Below, one piece after another: positions 1-8,203 of a stretch of 64,000 bases of DNA. The notes below the pieces were generated by a model. It was given only the letters and a program-made list of their open reading frames with translations. It was not told the DNA's origin and did no database searches. The stretch comes from Persephonella marina EX-H1 (GTDB lineage: Bacteria > Aquificota > Aquificia > Aquificales > Hydrogenothermaceae), in assembly GCF_000021565.1 (NCBI RefSeq), contig NC_012440.1, positions 62,001 to 126,000 of the forward strand, given 5' to 3'. Numbering within the stretch: the first letter of the stretch is position 1; each line of letters begins with the position of its first letter. Made by a program: the position numbers and the translations under genes.

Positions 1-1
1 T

Positions 2-529
2 AAGGCGGCTTCCTACATGGAGGCTATAACATTTAAAACCCCTGAGGTTATAAAATTTCTGTCAGGTTATTACTTTAAAAGGAAAAAGTATCTGATCGCA
101 GAGAAGTATCTCAGGCTTCTCACCCTTGAGAAGGGATATAAGGATTACGCTTTTTATATGTTAGGTGTTATTGAGGATCAGGGAAAGAGATACAAAAAAG
201 CTGCCGAGTATTACAAAAAAGCATCGGAGTTTAAGACAAGATACGGAGATCTTGCGAGAAAGAGGATACTACAGCTTAAGAAAGCAGGTGTTATAGATAC
301 AGAAGGTAAAACCTATTACTCTGTAAGGGTTATCCTATTTTACTCTGAGAAAAGGGCTAAGAAATTTATAAAGAGATATGGTCTTGAAGAATGTTTTACA
401 AAGCCTTACAAAAAGTATATAGCCGTTTACTGTGGGATGTATCAGACAAAGAAAGAGGCCGTAAAAGAGAAGAAAAGATTAATGGAGAAAGGTCTGAAGG
501 ACGTTATAATTGAGAAGATAAAAATATAA
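2..529 (+). CDS. TPR and SPOR-like domain protein (5' end outside window)
   Basis: The reading frame is open from the first bases of the window, so the methionine at base 17 is probably internal and the true start lies upstream. The visible N-terminal part holds TPR-like helical pairs with alternating Tyr/Ala positions (for example AEKYLRLL and AAEYYKKAS), a fold used for protein-protein contact. After a linker, the last 70 residues (from YYSVRVILF to the end) have the alternating strand/helix pattern and basic charge of a SPOR peptidoglycan-binding domain. This would suit an envelope or cell-division protein, but no signal peptide can be seen because the 5' end is missing. The SPOR call is by pattern only. 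No clear hairpin follows the stop; the next gene starts 67 bases later with its own strong ribosome binding site. Confidence 0.6.
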   Translation, partial: KAASYMEAITFKTPEVIKFLSGYYFKRKKYLIAEKYLRLLTLEKGYKDYAFYMLGVIEDQGKRYKKAAEYYKKASEFKTRYGDLARKRILQLKKAGVIDTEGKTYYSVRVILFYSEKRAKKFIKRYGLEECFTKPYKKYIAVYCGMYQTKKEAVKEKKRLMEKGLKDVIIEKIKI

Positions 530-596
530 CCAAGATCATTTTTTTTCCTAATTTTTCAAAGTATCCTTTTTTAAAATCCAAAAGGAGGTATGTTGT

Positions 597-926
597 ATGT
601 CAGCTGAGTTTAAGCATGTTTTTGTCTGCCTTCAGAGAAAACCACCTGGAATGCCTAACTGTGGTGAGAAAGGTGCAGACATGATATTCCAGAAGTTTCA
701 GGAAGAGCTTATGATGAAAAACCTGTTTGATAAAATGGCCGTTACACCAACTGGATGTATGGGTCCATGTATGATGGGTCCAACTGTTGTTGTGTATCCT
801 GATGCTGTCTGGTACGGAAACGTAAAGCCTGAGGATGTTCCTGAGATTATTGAGAAACATATACTCGGTGGAGAGCCCGTAGAAAGACTCGTAACATCAA
901 AAGGAAAACCACCTGCAACATTTTAG
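597..926 (+). CDS. Thioredoxin-like [2Fe-2S] ferredoxin
   Basis: Small soluble electron carrier of 109 residues. Four cysteines, C11, C22, C54 and C58, have the spacing of the thioredoxin-fold [2Fe-2S] ferredoxin of Aquifex (Fd4 family) and of the NuoE C-terminal domain. The sequence around them (FVCLQRKPPG, PNCGEKG, GCMGPCMMGP) matches that family closely. The length is also that of stand-alone members. A strong ribosome binding site (aaaggaggt) precedes the ATG. The gene is monocistronic: a GC-rich hairpin follows the stop and metF lies convergently behind it. The redox partner is not known from context. Nitrogenase-associated and hydrogen-oxidation roles have been proposed for the family, but nothing nearby supports either. 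Confidence 0.88.
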   Translation: MSAEFKHVFVCLQRKPPGMPNCGEKGADMIFQKFQEELMMKNLFDKMAVTPTGCMGPCMMGPTVVVYPDAVWYGNVKPEDVPEIIEKHILGGEPVERLVTSKGKPPATF

Positions 927-930
927 ATAT

Positions 931-950
931 AAGGGGGATCTTCCCCCTTA
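931..950. terminator. Bidirectional terminator between ferredoxin gene and metF
   Basis: Perfect hairpin with a 7-bp stem (AAGGGGG / CCCCCTT) and loop ATCTTC. It lies between two convergent genes and overlaps the stop of metF, so it can serve both strands. A near copy with the same stem and loop ends the peroxiredoxin gene at 58481-58503. Confidence 0.75.
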
Positions 951-1829
951 CTTTATCAGATCTTTTATTCTCCTGTATATCTCAACAGTGGCCTTTGATT
1001 TATTTAATGTATAAAAATGCAGTCCTTTAACACCGTTTTTTAGAAGATCCTCACACTGCTCTGTTGCATAATCTATACCTATCTTTGCTACTTCCTCTGG
1101 ACTGTTCTCAACCTTCTCAAGTTTTTCAACAAGATCTTTAGGGATTGTTGCACCGCACATCACAGCAAACTTCTCAATCTGTCTGAAGTTAGTTATAGGC
1201 ATTATTCCCGGTATGACAGGAATGTTTATGCCTTCTTTACTTAACAGGTCCATATACCTGTAGAAATAGCTGTTATCAAAAAACATCTGTGTTATTGCAA
1301 ACTCAGCTCCGGCCTCAACCTTTTTTTTGAAGTAGTATATATCCTTCTCAAGTGATGGACTTTCAGGGTGACCTTCAGGATATGCAGCAACGCCTATACT
1401 GAAATAATCACCGAACTGTTCTCTTATAAATGATACAAGCTCATTTGCGTATCTGCATCCATCAGGTGGGAAGACAAAACTCTCTTCCTGCCCCTGTGGT
1501 ATATCTCCTCTTAATGCCAGTATGTTCTGTATTCCTATATCTTTGTAACCTTTAAGAATATCGTAGATCTCCTTTTTAGAATGTCCTATGCATGTTAGAT
1601 GGGCCATAACAGTAAGGTTACACTGCTCATGAATCCTTTTAACTACCCTTATGGTTCTCTCCCTTGTGCTTCCACCTGCACCGTACGTAACGGATACAAA
1701 TGTTGGATTCAGTTTTTCAAGATCTTTGATCGTTCTAAATAGCTGATCCTCACCTTCAGGTGTTTTTGGAGGAAAGAACTCAAATGATATGCTCGTATTG
1801 ATATGTTTTAATATCTCTCCTATCTTCAT
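948..1829 (-). CDS. metF: Methylenetetrahydrofolate reductase
   Basis: Reduces 5,10-methylene-THF to 5-methyl-THF for methionine synthesis (FAD enzyme, TIM barrel). The N-terminal motif [12 protein letters not shown] places the catalytic Glu at residue 17. YGAGGSTR follows at 49-56, LRGDIP near 104, and the FAD/substrate segment AITQMFFD near residue 180. The length of 293 is usual. The start codon has no Shine-Dalgarno sequence; a good promoter ends 6 bases before the ATG, so the message is probably leaderless. The rny terminator lies just upstream, so metF has its own transcription unit. 5-formyl-THF cyclo-ligase, another folate enzyme, lies two genes upstream. Confidence 0.95.
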   Translation of the reverse strand: MKIGEILKHINTSISFEFFPPKTPEGEDQLFRTIKDLEKLNPTFVSVTYGAGGSTRERTIRVVKRIHEQCNLTVMAHLTCIGHSKKEIYDILKGYKDIGIQNILALRGDIPQGQEESFVFPPDGCRYANELVSFIREQFGDYFSIGVAAYPEGHPESPSLEKDIYYFKKKVEAGAEFAITQMFFDNSYFYRYMDLLSKEGINIPVIPGIMPITNFRQIEKFAVMCGATIPKDLVEKLEKVENSPEEVAKIGIDYATEQCEDLLKNGVKGLHFYTLNKSKATVEIYRRIKDLIK

Positions 1830-1835
1830 GGAAAT

Positions 1836-1864
1836 AGTATAGAGGTAAAAATCTGATTTTGCAA
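1836..1864 (-). promoter_or_regulatory. Promoter of metF, placed for leaderless transcription
   Basis: On the minus strand TTGCAA, 17 bases, TATACT. Six bases (ATTTCC) separate the -10 box from the metF ATG, which puts the expected transcription start on the A of the start codon. No ribosome binding site is present. Confidence 0.6.
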
Positions 1865-1876
1865 ATTATTTGCAAA

Positions 1877-1894
1877 AAGGGGAAGAGATCCCCT
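1877..1894 (-). terminator. Rho-independent terminator of rny
   Basis: Read on the minus strand: stem GGGGA, loop TCTCT overlapping the stem edge, TCCCC, then TTTTT. It sits directly at the rny stop codon and just upstream of the metF promoter. Confidence 0.7.
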
Positions 1895-3554
1895 ATTTTG
1901 CAACCTCAATAAATCTTGATTCTCTTATTGTTGTTATCTTTATCTGACCCGGGAACTCAACCTCTTTTTCTATTCTCTTTGCTATCTCCTTTGTGAGCAT
2001 GTAAGCCTCTTCATCTGAGAGCTTTTCGGCGTTAACTATTATTCTTACTTCCCTTCCTGCCTGTATAGCGAATGATTTTTCAACATTCTCAAACGAGTTA
2101 ACTATAGCCTCAATCTTCTCAAGTCTGTTTATATAAGACTGGAGAGCTTCCCTTCTTGCTCCAGGTCTTGCTGCTGAAAGTGCGTCAGCAGCTGCAACCA
2201 GAACAGCCTCAGGATATCTTGCAGGTTCGTCATTGTGGTGATAAAGGATAGCGTTTATAACAACATCAGGCTCACCGTATCTTTTAGCAAGTTCAGCACC
2301 TACCTTTGAGTGTGATCCACCAACCTCATGTGAGATTGATTTTCCAACATCATGCATAAGACCACCTCTCTTGGCAGCCTTCTCATCTAAACCAAGCTCA
2401 GCAGCCATTATACCTGCAAGGTGTGCAACCTCTTTTGTGTGGAGAAGAACGTTCTGTGTATAGGATGTTCTGTAGTAAAGCTTTCCTATGTAGTAGAAAA
2501 GTTCAGGGTGAACATCTGTAAATCCAAGCTCAAGACATGTCTCCTCACCAAGCTTTCTTATGTGTGATTCCATCTCATCCTTTACTTTAGTAACGATCTC
2601 CTCAATCCTTCCTGGATGTATTCTTCCGTCCGCTATAAGTCTCTCAAGGGATCTTTTTGCTATCTCCCTTCTTAATGGATCAAATGAGGATATTGTTACT
2701 ATGTCTGGAGTGTCGTCTATTATAAGATCAACCCCTGTTTCCATCTCAAAGGCTCTTATATTTCTACCTTCCCTTCCTATAATCCTTCCTTTGAGATCGT
2801 TACTTGGGAGATCAACTACGGATATTGTGTGAGATGTTGTTATCTCTGGAGCAAGTCTCTGTATAGCTGTAACAAGATTCCATTTAGCCTCCTTCTCTGC
2901 CTCTTTTCTTGCCTCTTCTTCAATCTCCTTCATAAGTTTTGCTGCTTCAAGTTTAGCTTCCTCTTCAACCTTTCTTAAAAGCTCCTCTCTTGCCTCTTCC
3001 TTTGTCATAGACGCTATTCTCTGGAGCTCTAACATGTACTGTTCTTCTGCAGCTTTTAGTTTTGCCTCTTTCTCCTCAATCTCTTTCTGTATTGATCTTA
3101 TCTCCTCTTCAAGCTTTTTGATCTCATCCCATTTTTTATCAAGTTCCTCTTCCCTGTGTTCAAGTCTTGCAAGCCTTTTCTCAAGCTGAGCCTCTCTGCT
3201 CATCAGTGTTTTTTCAAGGTTCTGCAGCTCTTCCCTCTCAGATTTAAGCTCTTTTTCAAGCTCCTGTTTTCTCTTCAGTATCTCTTTCTCTATTATTATC
3301 TCCTGCTGCTGTTTGAGACTTTCAGCCTCCCTCACTATCTCCTCAGCCTTTCTCTTTGCCTCAGCCTCAAACTCCTTTATTATCTCTTCAGCCTTTCTTC
3401 TTGCTTCCCTCTCTATCTCCTCCTTATTTTTTATTATCTCTTCAGCTTTTCTTTCCTTCTCTTTGAGTGTTTTTCCAACAGTTGCTTTACACGCAGCAAA
3501 TCCCGCTGCCGTTCCAACAGCTAAAGCTGATATACCAACAACTATCTCTACCAT
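1893..3554 (-). CDS. rny: Ribonuclease Y
   Basis: Membrane-anchored endoribonuclease that starts mRNA decay. Order of domains: one N-terminal membrane segment (about 1-24, VEIVVGISALAVGTAAGF); a long charged coiled coil (about 25-215) rich in Glu, Lys and Arg; a KH RNA-binding domain with the GRxGxN loop (IIGREGRNIRAFE, about 257-270); and an HD phosphohydrolase domain with the metal site LMHDVGKS (about 397-404). The length of 553 is close to the family norm of 510-530, the excess being in the coiled coil. The gene starts 3 bases after the stop of the cyclo-ligase gene upstream, so the two are probably co-transcribed behind the 6S RNA. Confidence 0.95.
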   Translation of the reverse strand: MVEIVVGISALAVGTAAGFAACKATVGKTLKEKERKAEEIIKNKEEIEREARRKAEEIIKEFEAEAKRKAEEIVREAESLKQQQEIIIEKEILKRKQELEKELKSEREELQNLEKTLMSREAQLEKRLARLEHREEELDKKWDEIKKLEEEIRSIQKEIEEKEAKLKAAEEQYMLELQRIASMTKEEAREELLRKVEEEAKLEAAKLMKEIEEEARKEAEKEAKWNLVTAIQRLAPEITTSHTISVVDLPSNDLKGRIIGREGRNIRAFEMETGVDLIIDDTPDIVTISSFDPLRREIAKRSLERLIADGRIHPGRIEEIVTKVKDEMESHIRKLGEETCLELGFTDVHPELFYYIGKLYYRTSYTQNVLLHTKEVAHLAGIMAAELGLDEKAAKRGGLMHDVGKSISHEVGGSHSKVGAELAKRYGEPDVVINAILYHHNDEPARYPEAVLVAAADALSAARPGARREALQSYINRLEKIEAIVNSFENVEKSFAIQAGREVRIIVNAEKLSDEEAYMLTKEIAKRIEKEVEFPGQIKITTIRESRFIEVAK

Positions 3555-3557
3555 CTT

Positions 3558-4106
3558 TCACATTCCTCCTTTCGTATTAATTGTTCTGGTGGGAGTGATA
3601 ATAAGATCAACAGGTACGTCGTGAGATTCCACAGGGAGCTTTTCAACAACCTGGAAGTCGTAAGCAAGTCCCACCTTGAGACCCTTTATCCTCTTTAAAA
3701 GCCTGTCGTAGTAGCCTTTTCCGTAGCCGAGTCTGTGACCTCTAAGGTCATAAGCTACAGCAGGAACAACAACTATATCGATATCTTCTACAGGAAAAGC
3801 TTCTCCTTCAGGCTCTAATATGCCTGCATATCCTCTCTTTAAGCCTGATAGGTCTGAGATCTGGATGGGGATTATATCGTGATCCTTAACCTTTGGAAGA
3901 AGAACAACCTTTTTTGTTTTTAGAAGTTCTTCTATTATTGGAAGTGTGTTTACCTCATTTTTATGAGGGTAGTACAGAAGGATAGAGTTTGCCCTCTGAA
4001 CCTCTTCCAGCTGAAGAAACCTATCTTTTATTTTTAAGGCATCCTCTTCAGCCTTCTCATATCTTCTTCTTTTTTGAAGTAACTCTTCTCTAACTCTCTG
4101 TTTCAA
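3558..4106 (-). CDS. fau: 5-formyltetrahydrofolate cyclo-ligase
   Basis: Converts 5-formyl-THF to 5,10-methenyl-THF with ATP, salvaging the storage folate. The signature GYGKGYYDRLL (about 126-136) and the preceding VVPAVAYDLRGHRLG are typical of the YgfA/MTHFS family; 182 residues is normal. The frame starts at TTG; the SD (GGGAGGT) lies 5 bases upstream and is part of a hairpin stem at 4110-4132, so translation may be limited by that structure. A 6S RNA lies immediately upstream on the same strand. The same ssrS-ygfA order is known from proteobacteria, where the two are co-transcribed. Confidence 0.93.
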   Translation of the reverse strand: MKQRVREELLQKRRRYEKAEEDALKIKDRFLQLEEVQRANSILLYYPHKNEVNTLPIIEELLKTKKVVLLPKVKDHDIIPIQISDLSGLKRGYAGILEPEGEAFPVEDIDIVVVPAVAYDLRGHRLGYGKGYYDRLLKRIKGLKVGLAYDFQVVEKLPVESHDVPVDLIITPTRTINTKGGM

Positions 4107-4109
4107 TTT

Positions 4110-4132
4110 GACCTCCCAGTAACTGGAAGGTC
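4110..4132 (-). promoter_or_regulatory. Hairpin containing the ribosome binding site of the cyclo-ligase gene
   Basis: On the minus strand GACCT, T, CCAGT, TA, CTGG, G, AGGTC forms a stem of about 9-10 base pairs whose 3' arm is the GGGAGGTC that serves as SD for the TTG start at 4106. No T-run follows, so it is not a standard terminator. It could end or process the 6S RNA, repress the downstream gene, or both. Confidence 0.5.
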
Positions 4133-4138
4133 ACGCGG

Positions 4139-4306
4139 TATAAACCCGCAGGGACCGACGGGATACTGAGCCCTTTCTGGACCCAAACAAAAGGTGGGTG
4201 CTCTCACCGTGTTCCCACGGGATACACGGGATTTTGAGCTCCCTTTAAGTTAGCTATAGCCCAGAAACTACCGCTGCATCCCTATCGAGCCCCCGCAGGC
4301 AACTTA
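4139..4306 (-). ncRNA. ssrS: 6S RNA (RNA polymerase-binding regulator)
   Basis: GC-rich, non-coding stretch between pheT and the cyclo-ligase gene. Read on the minus strand it folds into one long rod. Outer stem: CCTGCG (4299-4294) with TGCGGG (4150-4145). Next helix: GGG-TCGAT with GTCGG-CCC, then GGGAT with ATCCC. Then TTTCTGG (4267-4261) with CCAGAAA (4180-4174). Next comes a large open bubble (about 17 bases on one side, 14 on the other). The inner helix GGG-A-GCTC pairs with GAGC-A-CCC, and the end hairpin is CCGTGT/ACACGG. A long helix with a central bubble that imitates an open promoter is the hallmark of 6S RNA, and the neighbour ygfA-type gene supports it. The length of about 165 is slightly short. 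The exact ends are estimates. I considered tmRNA, SRP RNA and RNase P RNA and saw none of their conserved motifs. Confidence 0.72.
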
Positions 4307-4357
4307 TTCTTTTATCTGAAAATATATTTAATACCATCTTTACCGCGTTAAACCTTC

Positions 4358-6769
4358 CTACTGTCTAAGTTTTAGATCAGGAATCTCTTCCTTCATTTTC
4401 TGTATAACAAGCTCAACCTCTTTATTTACCTCTTCGTCAGATAAGCTCCTGTCCTCAGCTCTGAACTCAACAGAAAGAGCAACACTCTTTCTGTCACTGG
4501 ATATGTAGTAAATATCAAAAAGCTCCACCTTATCAATCAGTTCAGAGCTTCTGTTTAAAACATTTATTAATTTATCTATCTGAAGATTTTCTGCAACCTC
4601 AAATGCAAGATCCCTTTTAACTGAGGGGTATTTAGGTAGCTCTCTAAATACTGGTATTTCAGCATTTTTATAAAGTGTGAAGAGGTATCCTTCCTTAAGA
4701 GAGCTGTCGTTTATATCCCTTGGAACATATCTAAGTTTTAGTTCAGCTATATATGTTTCCTTTGGTATCTCAAGTCTGTCTGCCTTTTCAGGATGGATCT
4801 TTCCTATATAACCTACATACTGATCATTTATGTATATATCAGCAGATTCATAAGGGTTCAGATAAGGAAGATCAGAAGGGATATATCTTACATCTTTTAA
4901 TCCTATTGATCTTAAGTAGCTGTTAATAAGACCTTTAACTTTAAGGAAGTTCCACTTATCTGTTGTTGAGAATCTCTGATCATCTCTCGTGAAATTAAAG
5001 CCTTTTATATACCTTCCTGAGAGAAGTAATCCTACCCTTATTTCTTCGTATTCCTCAAAGAAAGCTGATGAGATCTCAAAGACTGACAGATCCTTTATCT
5101 GGTGTCTTAAATTCTCCTGAAAGACACCGATAAGACTTACTGCGAGGTTATCTCTCATCACACTCTGTGTTTTTAAAAGGTAGTTCTCTATTCTTATCAC
5201 AGGTACAGGAATTCCGAGGATATTGAATATCTCTTCTCCTACAAATGTGTATGTTACTACCTCATCAAGACCATTATCCTTGAGGAAATCCCTTGTTCTC
5301 AGCTCAAACAGATACTCGTCACTTTTTCTGAAGCTCTCAACGGATACCCTCGGGTATTTCTCACCGAAAGTATCAAAACCTTTCAGTCTTCCTACCTCTT
5401 CAACAAGGTCTATCTCCCTTTTTAGATCAAAAGCCCTGAATGATGGTATCTGGGATACCGTTCCATCCTCCTCTATCTCTGTGGGTATCTCAAGTCTGTT
5501 TAAAAGATCTGAACATTCCTCCTTAGGAATGGATACGCCCAGTATTCTCTCAACAGTCTTCTCTCTGAGTTTTATCTTCTCTGGTCTGTAAGGATCTGGA
5601 TAGATATCCTTTTCTCCTACAGCCTTTCCACCTGCTGTTTTAAGTATGAGCTCAACAGCTTTATCCTGGGCGTTAGGAAGGTTCTGTATATCAACACCCC
5701 TTTCAAATCTGTATGAAGAATCTGTTGATACAGCAAGTCTTTTTGCTGTTTTCCTTACAGATATACTGTCAAATACAGCTGCCTCTAAAAGTATGTTCTT
5801 TGTGTTGCTGTCAACTTTTGTGTTATCACCACCTATAACACCTGCGATGGCTATAACTTTTTTATCATCAGCTATAACAAGGTCAGTCTCTTTGAGCTGT
5901 TTTTCCTCACCATCCAGTGTAACTATTTTTTCACCTTCCCTTGCATTCCTTACATAAACAGCCCCTTCTATCTTGTCAAGATCAAATGCATGTAAAGGCT
6001 GACCTTCCTGGAGAAGTATGTAGTTTGTTATATCAACAACGTTGTTTATAGGGTTCATTCCTGATTTTATAAGCTTAAGCTGAATATGGAAAGGAGATGG
6101 TCTGATATTGACATCCTTTATTATGATACCTCTGTATCTGGTACATCTTTCTGAGTTTACAAATATCTCAGGAATGATCTCTTCAGCTATTGATATAACA
6201 GGGAATACTTCCTTTCTTTTTATACCGAATATAGCGCCTATCTCCCTTGCAAGACCTCTAACACTTAAAGCATCTCCCCTGTTTGGTGTTATCTCAATCT
6301 CTATTATCTTCTCATCACCAAGTCCAAGTATCCTGTTTGGGTCTTCGCCGGGCTTGATATCATCTGGGAGTATAAGAACACCTTCCGATTTTTCAGATAT
6401 TCCAAGCTCCTCAAGTGAGAGGAACATACCTTCAGACTGGATAGAACCGAAATTCCTTTTTGTTATCTTTATTCCTTTTATTACAGAACCTTCTTTAGCA
6501 AGGATTACTGTACTGCCCTCTTTTACATTATCAGCACCTGTGACTACCTGGTATACCTTATGACCGTCTGTAGCTTCACATACGAGGAGTTTATCCCTTT
6601 CTGGATGTTTCTTTACAGAGAGTATCTTTACAGTTACTATCCCTTCAATATACTCGCCAAAAGTCTCACATACAGCCTCTATACCTGTAGTGTTCAGCCT
6701 CTCTACAACTTCCTCAGCAGGAATATCTATATCAATAAACTCCTTTATCCATGAGTAAGGAACTCTCAT
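4358..6769 (-). CDS. pheT: Phenylalanine--tRNA ligase, beta subunit
   Basis: Large subunit of the (alpha-beta)2 synthetase that charges tRNA-Phe. The start MRVPYSWIKEFI is typical. An EMAP/OB-type tRNA-binding domain follows at about 40-150 (VKILSVKKHPERDKLLVCEA), then the B3/B4 editing domain, the B5 domain (about 400-470), the catalytic-like core, and a C-terminal anticodon-binding FDX-ACB domain (about 705-803, starting ELPKYPSVKRDLAFEV). The length of 803 is normal. Its ATG overlaps the pheS stop (ATGA), so the two subunits are translationally coupled. The 6S RNA follows downstream within 60 bases. Confidence 0.96.
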   Translation of the reverse strand: MRVPYSWIKEFIDIDIPAEEVVERLNTTGIEAVCETFGEYIEGIVTVKILSVKKHPERDKLLVCEATDGHKVYQVVTGADNVKEGSTVILAKEGSVIKGIKITKRNFGSIQSEGMFLSLEELGISEKSEGVLILPDDIKPGEDPNRILGLGDEKIIEIEITPNRGDALSVRGLAREIGAIFGIKRKEVFPVISIAEEIIPEIFVNSERCTRYRGIIIKDVNIRPSPFHIQLKLIKSGMNPINNVVDITNYILLQEGQPLHAFDLDKIEGAVYVRNAREGEKIVTLDGEEKQLKETDLVIADDKKVIAIAGVIGGDNTKVDSNTKNILLEAAVFDSISVRKTAKRLAVSTDSSYRFERGVDIQNLPNAQDKAVELILKTAGGKAVGEKDIYPDPYRPEKIKLREKTVERILGVSIPKEECSDLLNRLEIPTEIEEDGTVSQIPSFRAFDLKREIDLVEEVGRLKGFDTFGEKYPRVSVESFRKSDEYLFELRTRDFLKDNGLDEVVTYTFVGEEIFNILGIPVPVIRIENYLLKTQSVMRDNLAVSLIGVFQENLRHQIKDLSVFEISSAFFEEYEEIRVGLLLSGRYIKGFNFTRDDQRFSTTDKWNFLKVKGLINSYLRSIGLKDVRYIPSDLPYLNPYESADIYINDQYVGYIGKIHPEKADRLEIPKETYIAELKLRYVPRDINDSSLKEGYLFTLYKNAEIPVFRELPKYPSVKRDLAFEVAENLQIDKLINVLNRSSELIDKVELFDIYYISSDRKSVALSVEFRAEDRSLSDEEVNKEVELVIQKMKEEIPDLKLRQ

Positions 6770-7800
6770 CTTATCCCCTTAAACTGCTGATTAAATCTCA
6801 TATCACCTGTAAACAGAAGTCTTATATCTGTGATTCTGTATTTGAGCATTGCTATTCTTTCAATACCAAGACCGAAAGCAAATCCTGTGTACTCTTCAGG
6901 GTCTATACCAACAGCTTTAAATACTTCAGGATCAACCATTCCACATCCAAGAATCTCAAGCCATCCTGTCCCCTTACATACTCTACATCCCTTTCCACCA
7001 CATACGGTACATCCTATATCAACTTCTGCAGAAGGTTCTGTAAATGGGAAGTAGCTCGGTCTGAACCTTATCTTTGTGTCCTTCCCAAAAACGGACTCTA
7101 AGAATATCTTAAGAATACCTTTCAGATCTCTGAATGTAACATCCCTGTCAACCAGAAGTCCTTCTATCTGGTGGAACATTGGGGAGTGTGTTGGATCTGC
7201 ATCCTTCCTGTATACCCTTCCCGGAGCTATCACAGCTATAGGAGGTTTATGTTTAAGCATCGTTCTTATCTGAACAGGGGATGTGTGTGTTCTGAGGATA
7301 TCCCCATTGTTCAGGAAGAATGTGTCCTGCATATCCCTTGCAGGATGGTCCGGTGGGATGTTCAGCATATCAAAGTTGTACTTTTCTTTTTCAACCTCTG
7401 GTCCTTCAGCAACAGAGAATCCCATTGATATGAATATCTGGGATATCTCTATAAGCGTTGATATAACTGGATGAGAGCTTCCAGACTCTATCCATTGTGG
7501 AGGAAGAGTTATATCTATCCTGTTTTTTCTTAGCTCTTCCTCTAAAGCCTTTTTCTTCAGTAACTCGGTTTTTTCTTTAAGAGCTTCCTCTAGCTCATCT
7601 TTTATCCTGTTTGCAAGCTGTCCTATCTCCTTTCTTTCCTCAGGAGACAGCTTTCCCAGTGTTTTCAGTATAGACTTTATCTTACCTTTCTTTCCAAGGT
7701 AGTTTACCCTTATATCATTAAGTTTGCCTATATCTGATGCTTCTTCTATAAGTTTTTTAGCCTCTTCTTCTAAAGCTTTCAGATCCTCTTTAAGCCCCAA
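6766..7800 (-). CDS. pheS: Phenylalanine--tRNA ligase, alpha subunit
   Basis: Catalytic subunit. The N-terminal 90 residues form the tRNA-binding coiled coil. Motif 2 is seen as GRVYRKDADPTHSPMFHQIEG-type sequence (near 195-215), motif 3 as FGLGIERIAML near the C-terminus, and the family loop with four cysteines (CTVCGGKGCRVC) near 265. The length of 344 is normal. It follows rplT by 15 bases, so rpmI-rplT-pheS-pheT form one leftward operon. This order is also common in other bacteria, where infC usually comes first; infC is not present here. Confidence 0.96.
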   Translation of the reverse strand: MGLKEDLKALEEEAKKLIEEASDIGKLNDIRVNYLGKKGKIKSILKTLGKLSPEERKEIGQLANRIKDELEEALKEKTELLKKKALEEELRKNRIDITLPPQWIESGSSHPVISTLIEISQIFISMGFSVAEGPEVEKEKYNFDMLNIPPDHPARDMQDTFFLNNGDILRTHTSPVQIRTMLKHKPPIAVIAPGRVYRKDADPTHSPMFHQIEGLLVDRDVTFRDLKGILKIFLESVFGKDTKIRFRPSYFPFTEPSAEVDIGCTVCGGKGCRVCKGTGWLEILGCGMVDPEVFKAVGIDPEEYTGFAFGLGIERIAMLKYRITDIRLLFTGDMRFNQQFKGIR

Positions 7801-7815
7801 CTTCCACCTTCCGAT

Positions 7816-8181
7816 CTATGCTGCTGATTTCTGTGATATAGCTTCCTTTGCCTTTTCTGCAAGCTTTGTGAATGTTTCAGGATCAGCTACAGCTATATCA
7901 GCAAGCATCTTTCTGTTAAGATCTATACCTGCAAGTTTGAGACCATGCATAAACTGGCTGTAAGAAAGACCGTTAAGTCTTGCAGCAGCATTTATTCTCT
8001 GTATCCACAGTCTTCTGAACTCTCTTTTTCTTAATCTTCTGTCTCTGTACTCATACTGTAGAGATCTTAAAACCTGTTCTTTAGCTCTTCTAAAAGATCT
8101 GTGTTTTGCTCCGTAGTATCCTTTCGCTAACTTTAATATCTTCTTTTTATGCTTCTTTGATGATGGTCCTTTTACTCTCAT
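7816..8181 (-). CDS. rplT: 50S ribosomal protein L20
   Basis: Basic 121-residue protein that binds 23S rRNA early in large-subunit assembly. The family pattern [20 protein letters not shown] and [24 protein letters not shown] is clear. L20 represses its own operon by binding the rpmI leader in E. coli and Bacillus. A short palindrome near the rpmI ribosome binding site here could be part of such control, but the classical pseudoknot was not identified. Confidence 0.97.
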   Translation of the reverse strand: MRVKGPSSKKHKKKILKLAKGYYGAKHRSFRRAKEQVLRSLQYEYRDRRLRKREFRRLWIQRINAAARLNGLSYSQFMHGLKLAGIDLNRKMLADIAVADPETFTKLAEKAKEAISQKSAA

Positions 8182-8203
8182 CTTTTTCCTCCTTGTTCAA
8201 GAT

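Noticed and set aside
2560-2832. Plus-strand open frames inside rny, pheT, aspS, murA and other genes
   Set aside because: They are opposite-strand shadows of conserved genes, rich in Ser/Leu/Phe as expected from reading AGA/GAG-rich genes backwards.
4115-4125. CCAGTAACTGG as a fourth copy of the stress-promoter palindrome
   Set aside because: It shares only the AGTAACT core, its flanks are GC and it is part of a longer hairpin that contains the SD, so it is better explained as RNA structure.
4139-4306. tmRNA, SRP RNA or RNase P RNA as identity of the non-coding block
   Set aside because: No tRNA-like ends or CCA, no SRP GGAAG/AGCA apical loop, and too short and without the conserved P4 parts of RNase P RNA. 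The rod with bubble fits 6S best.
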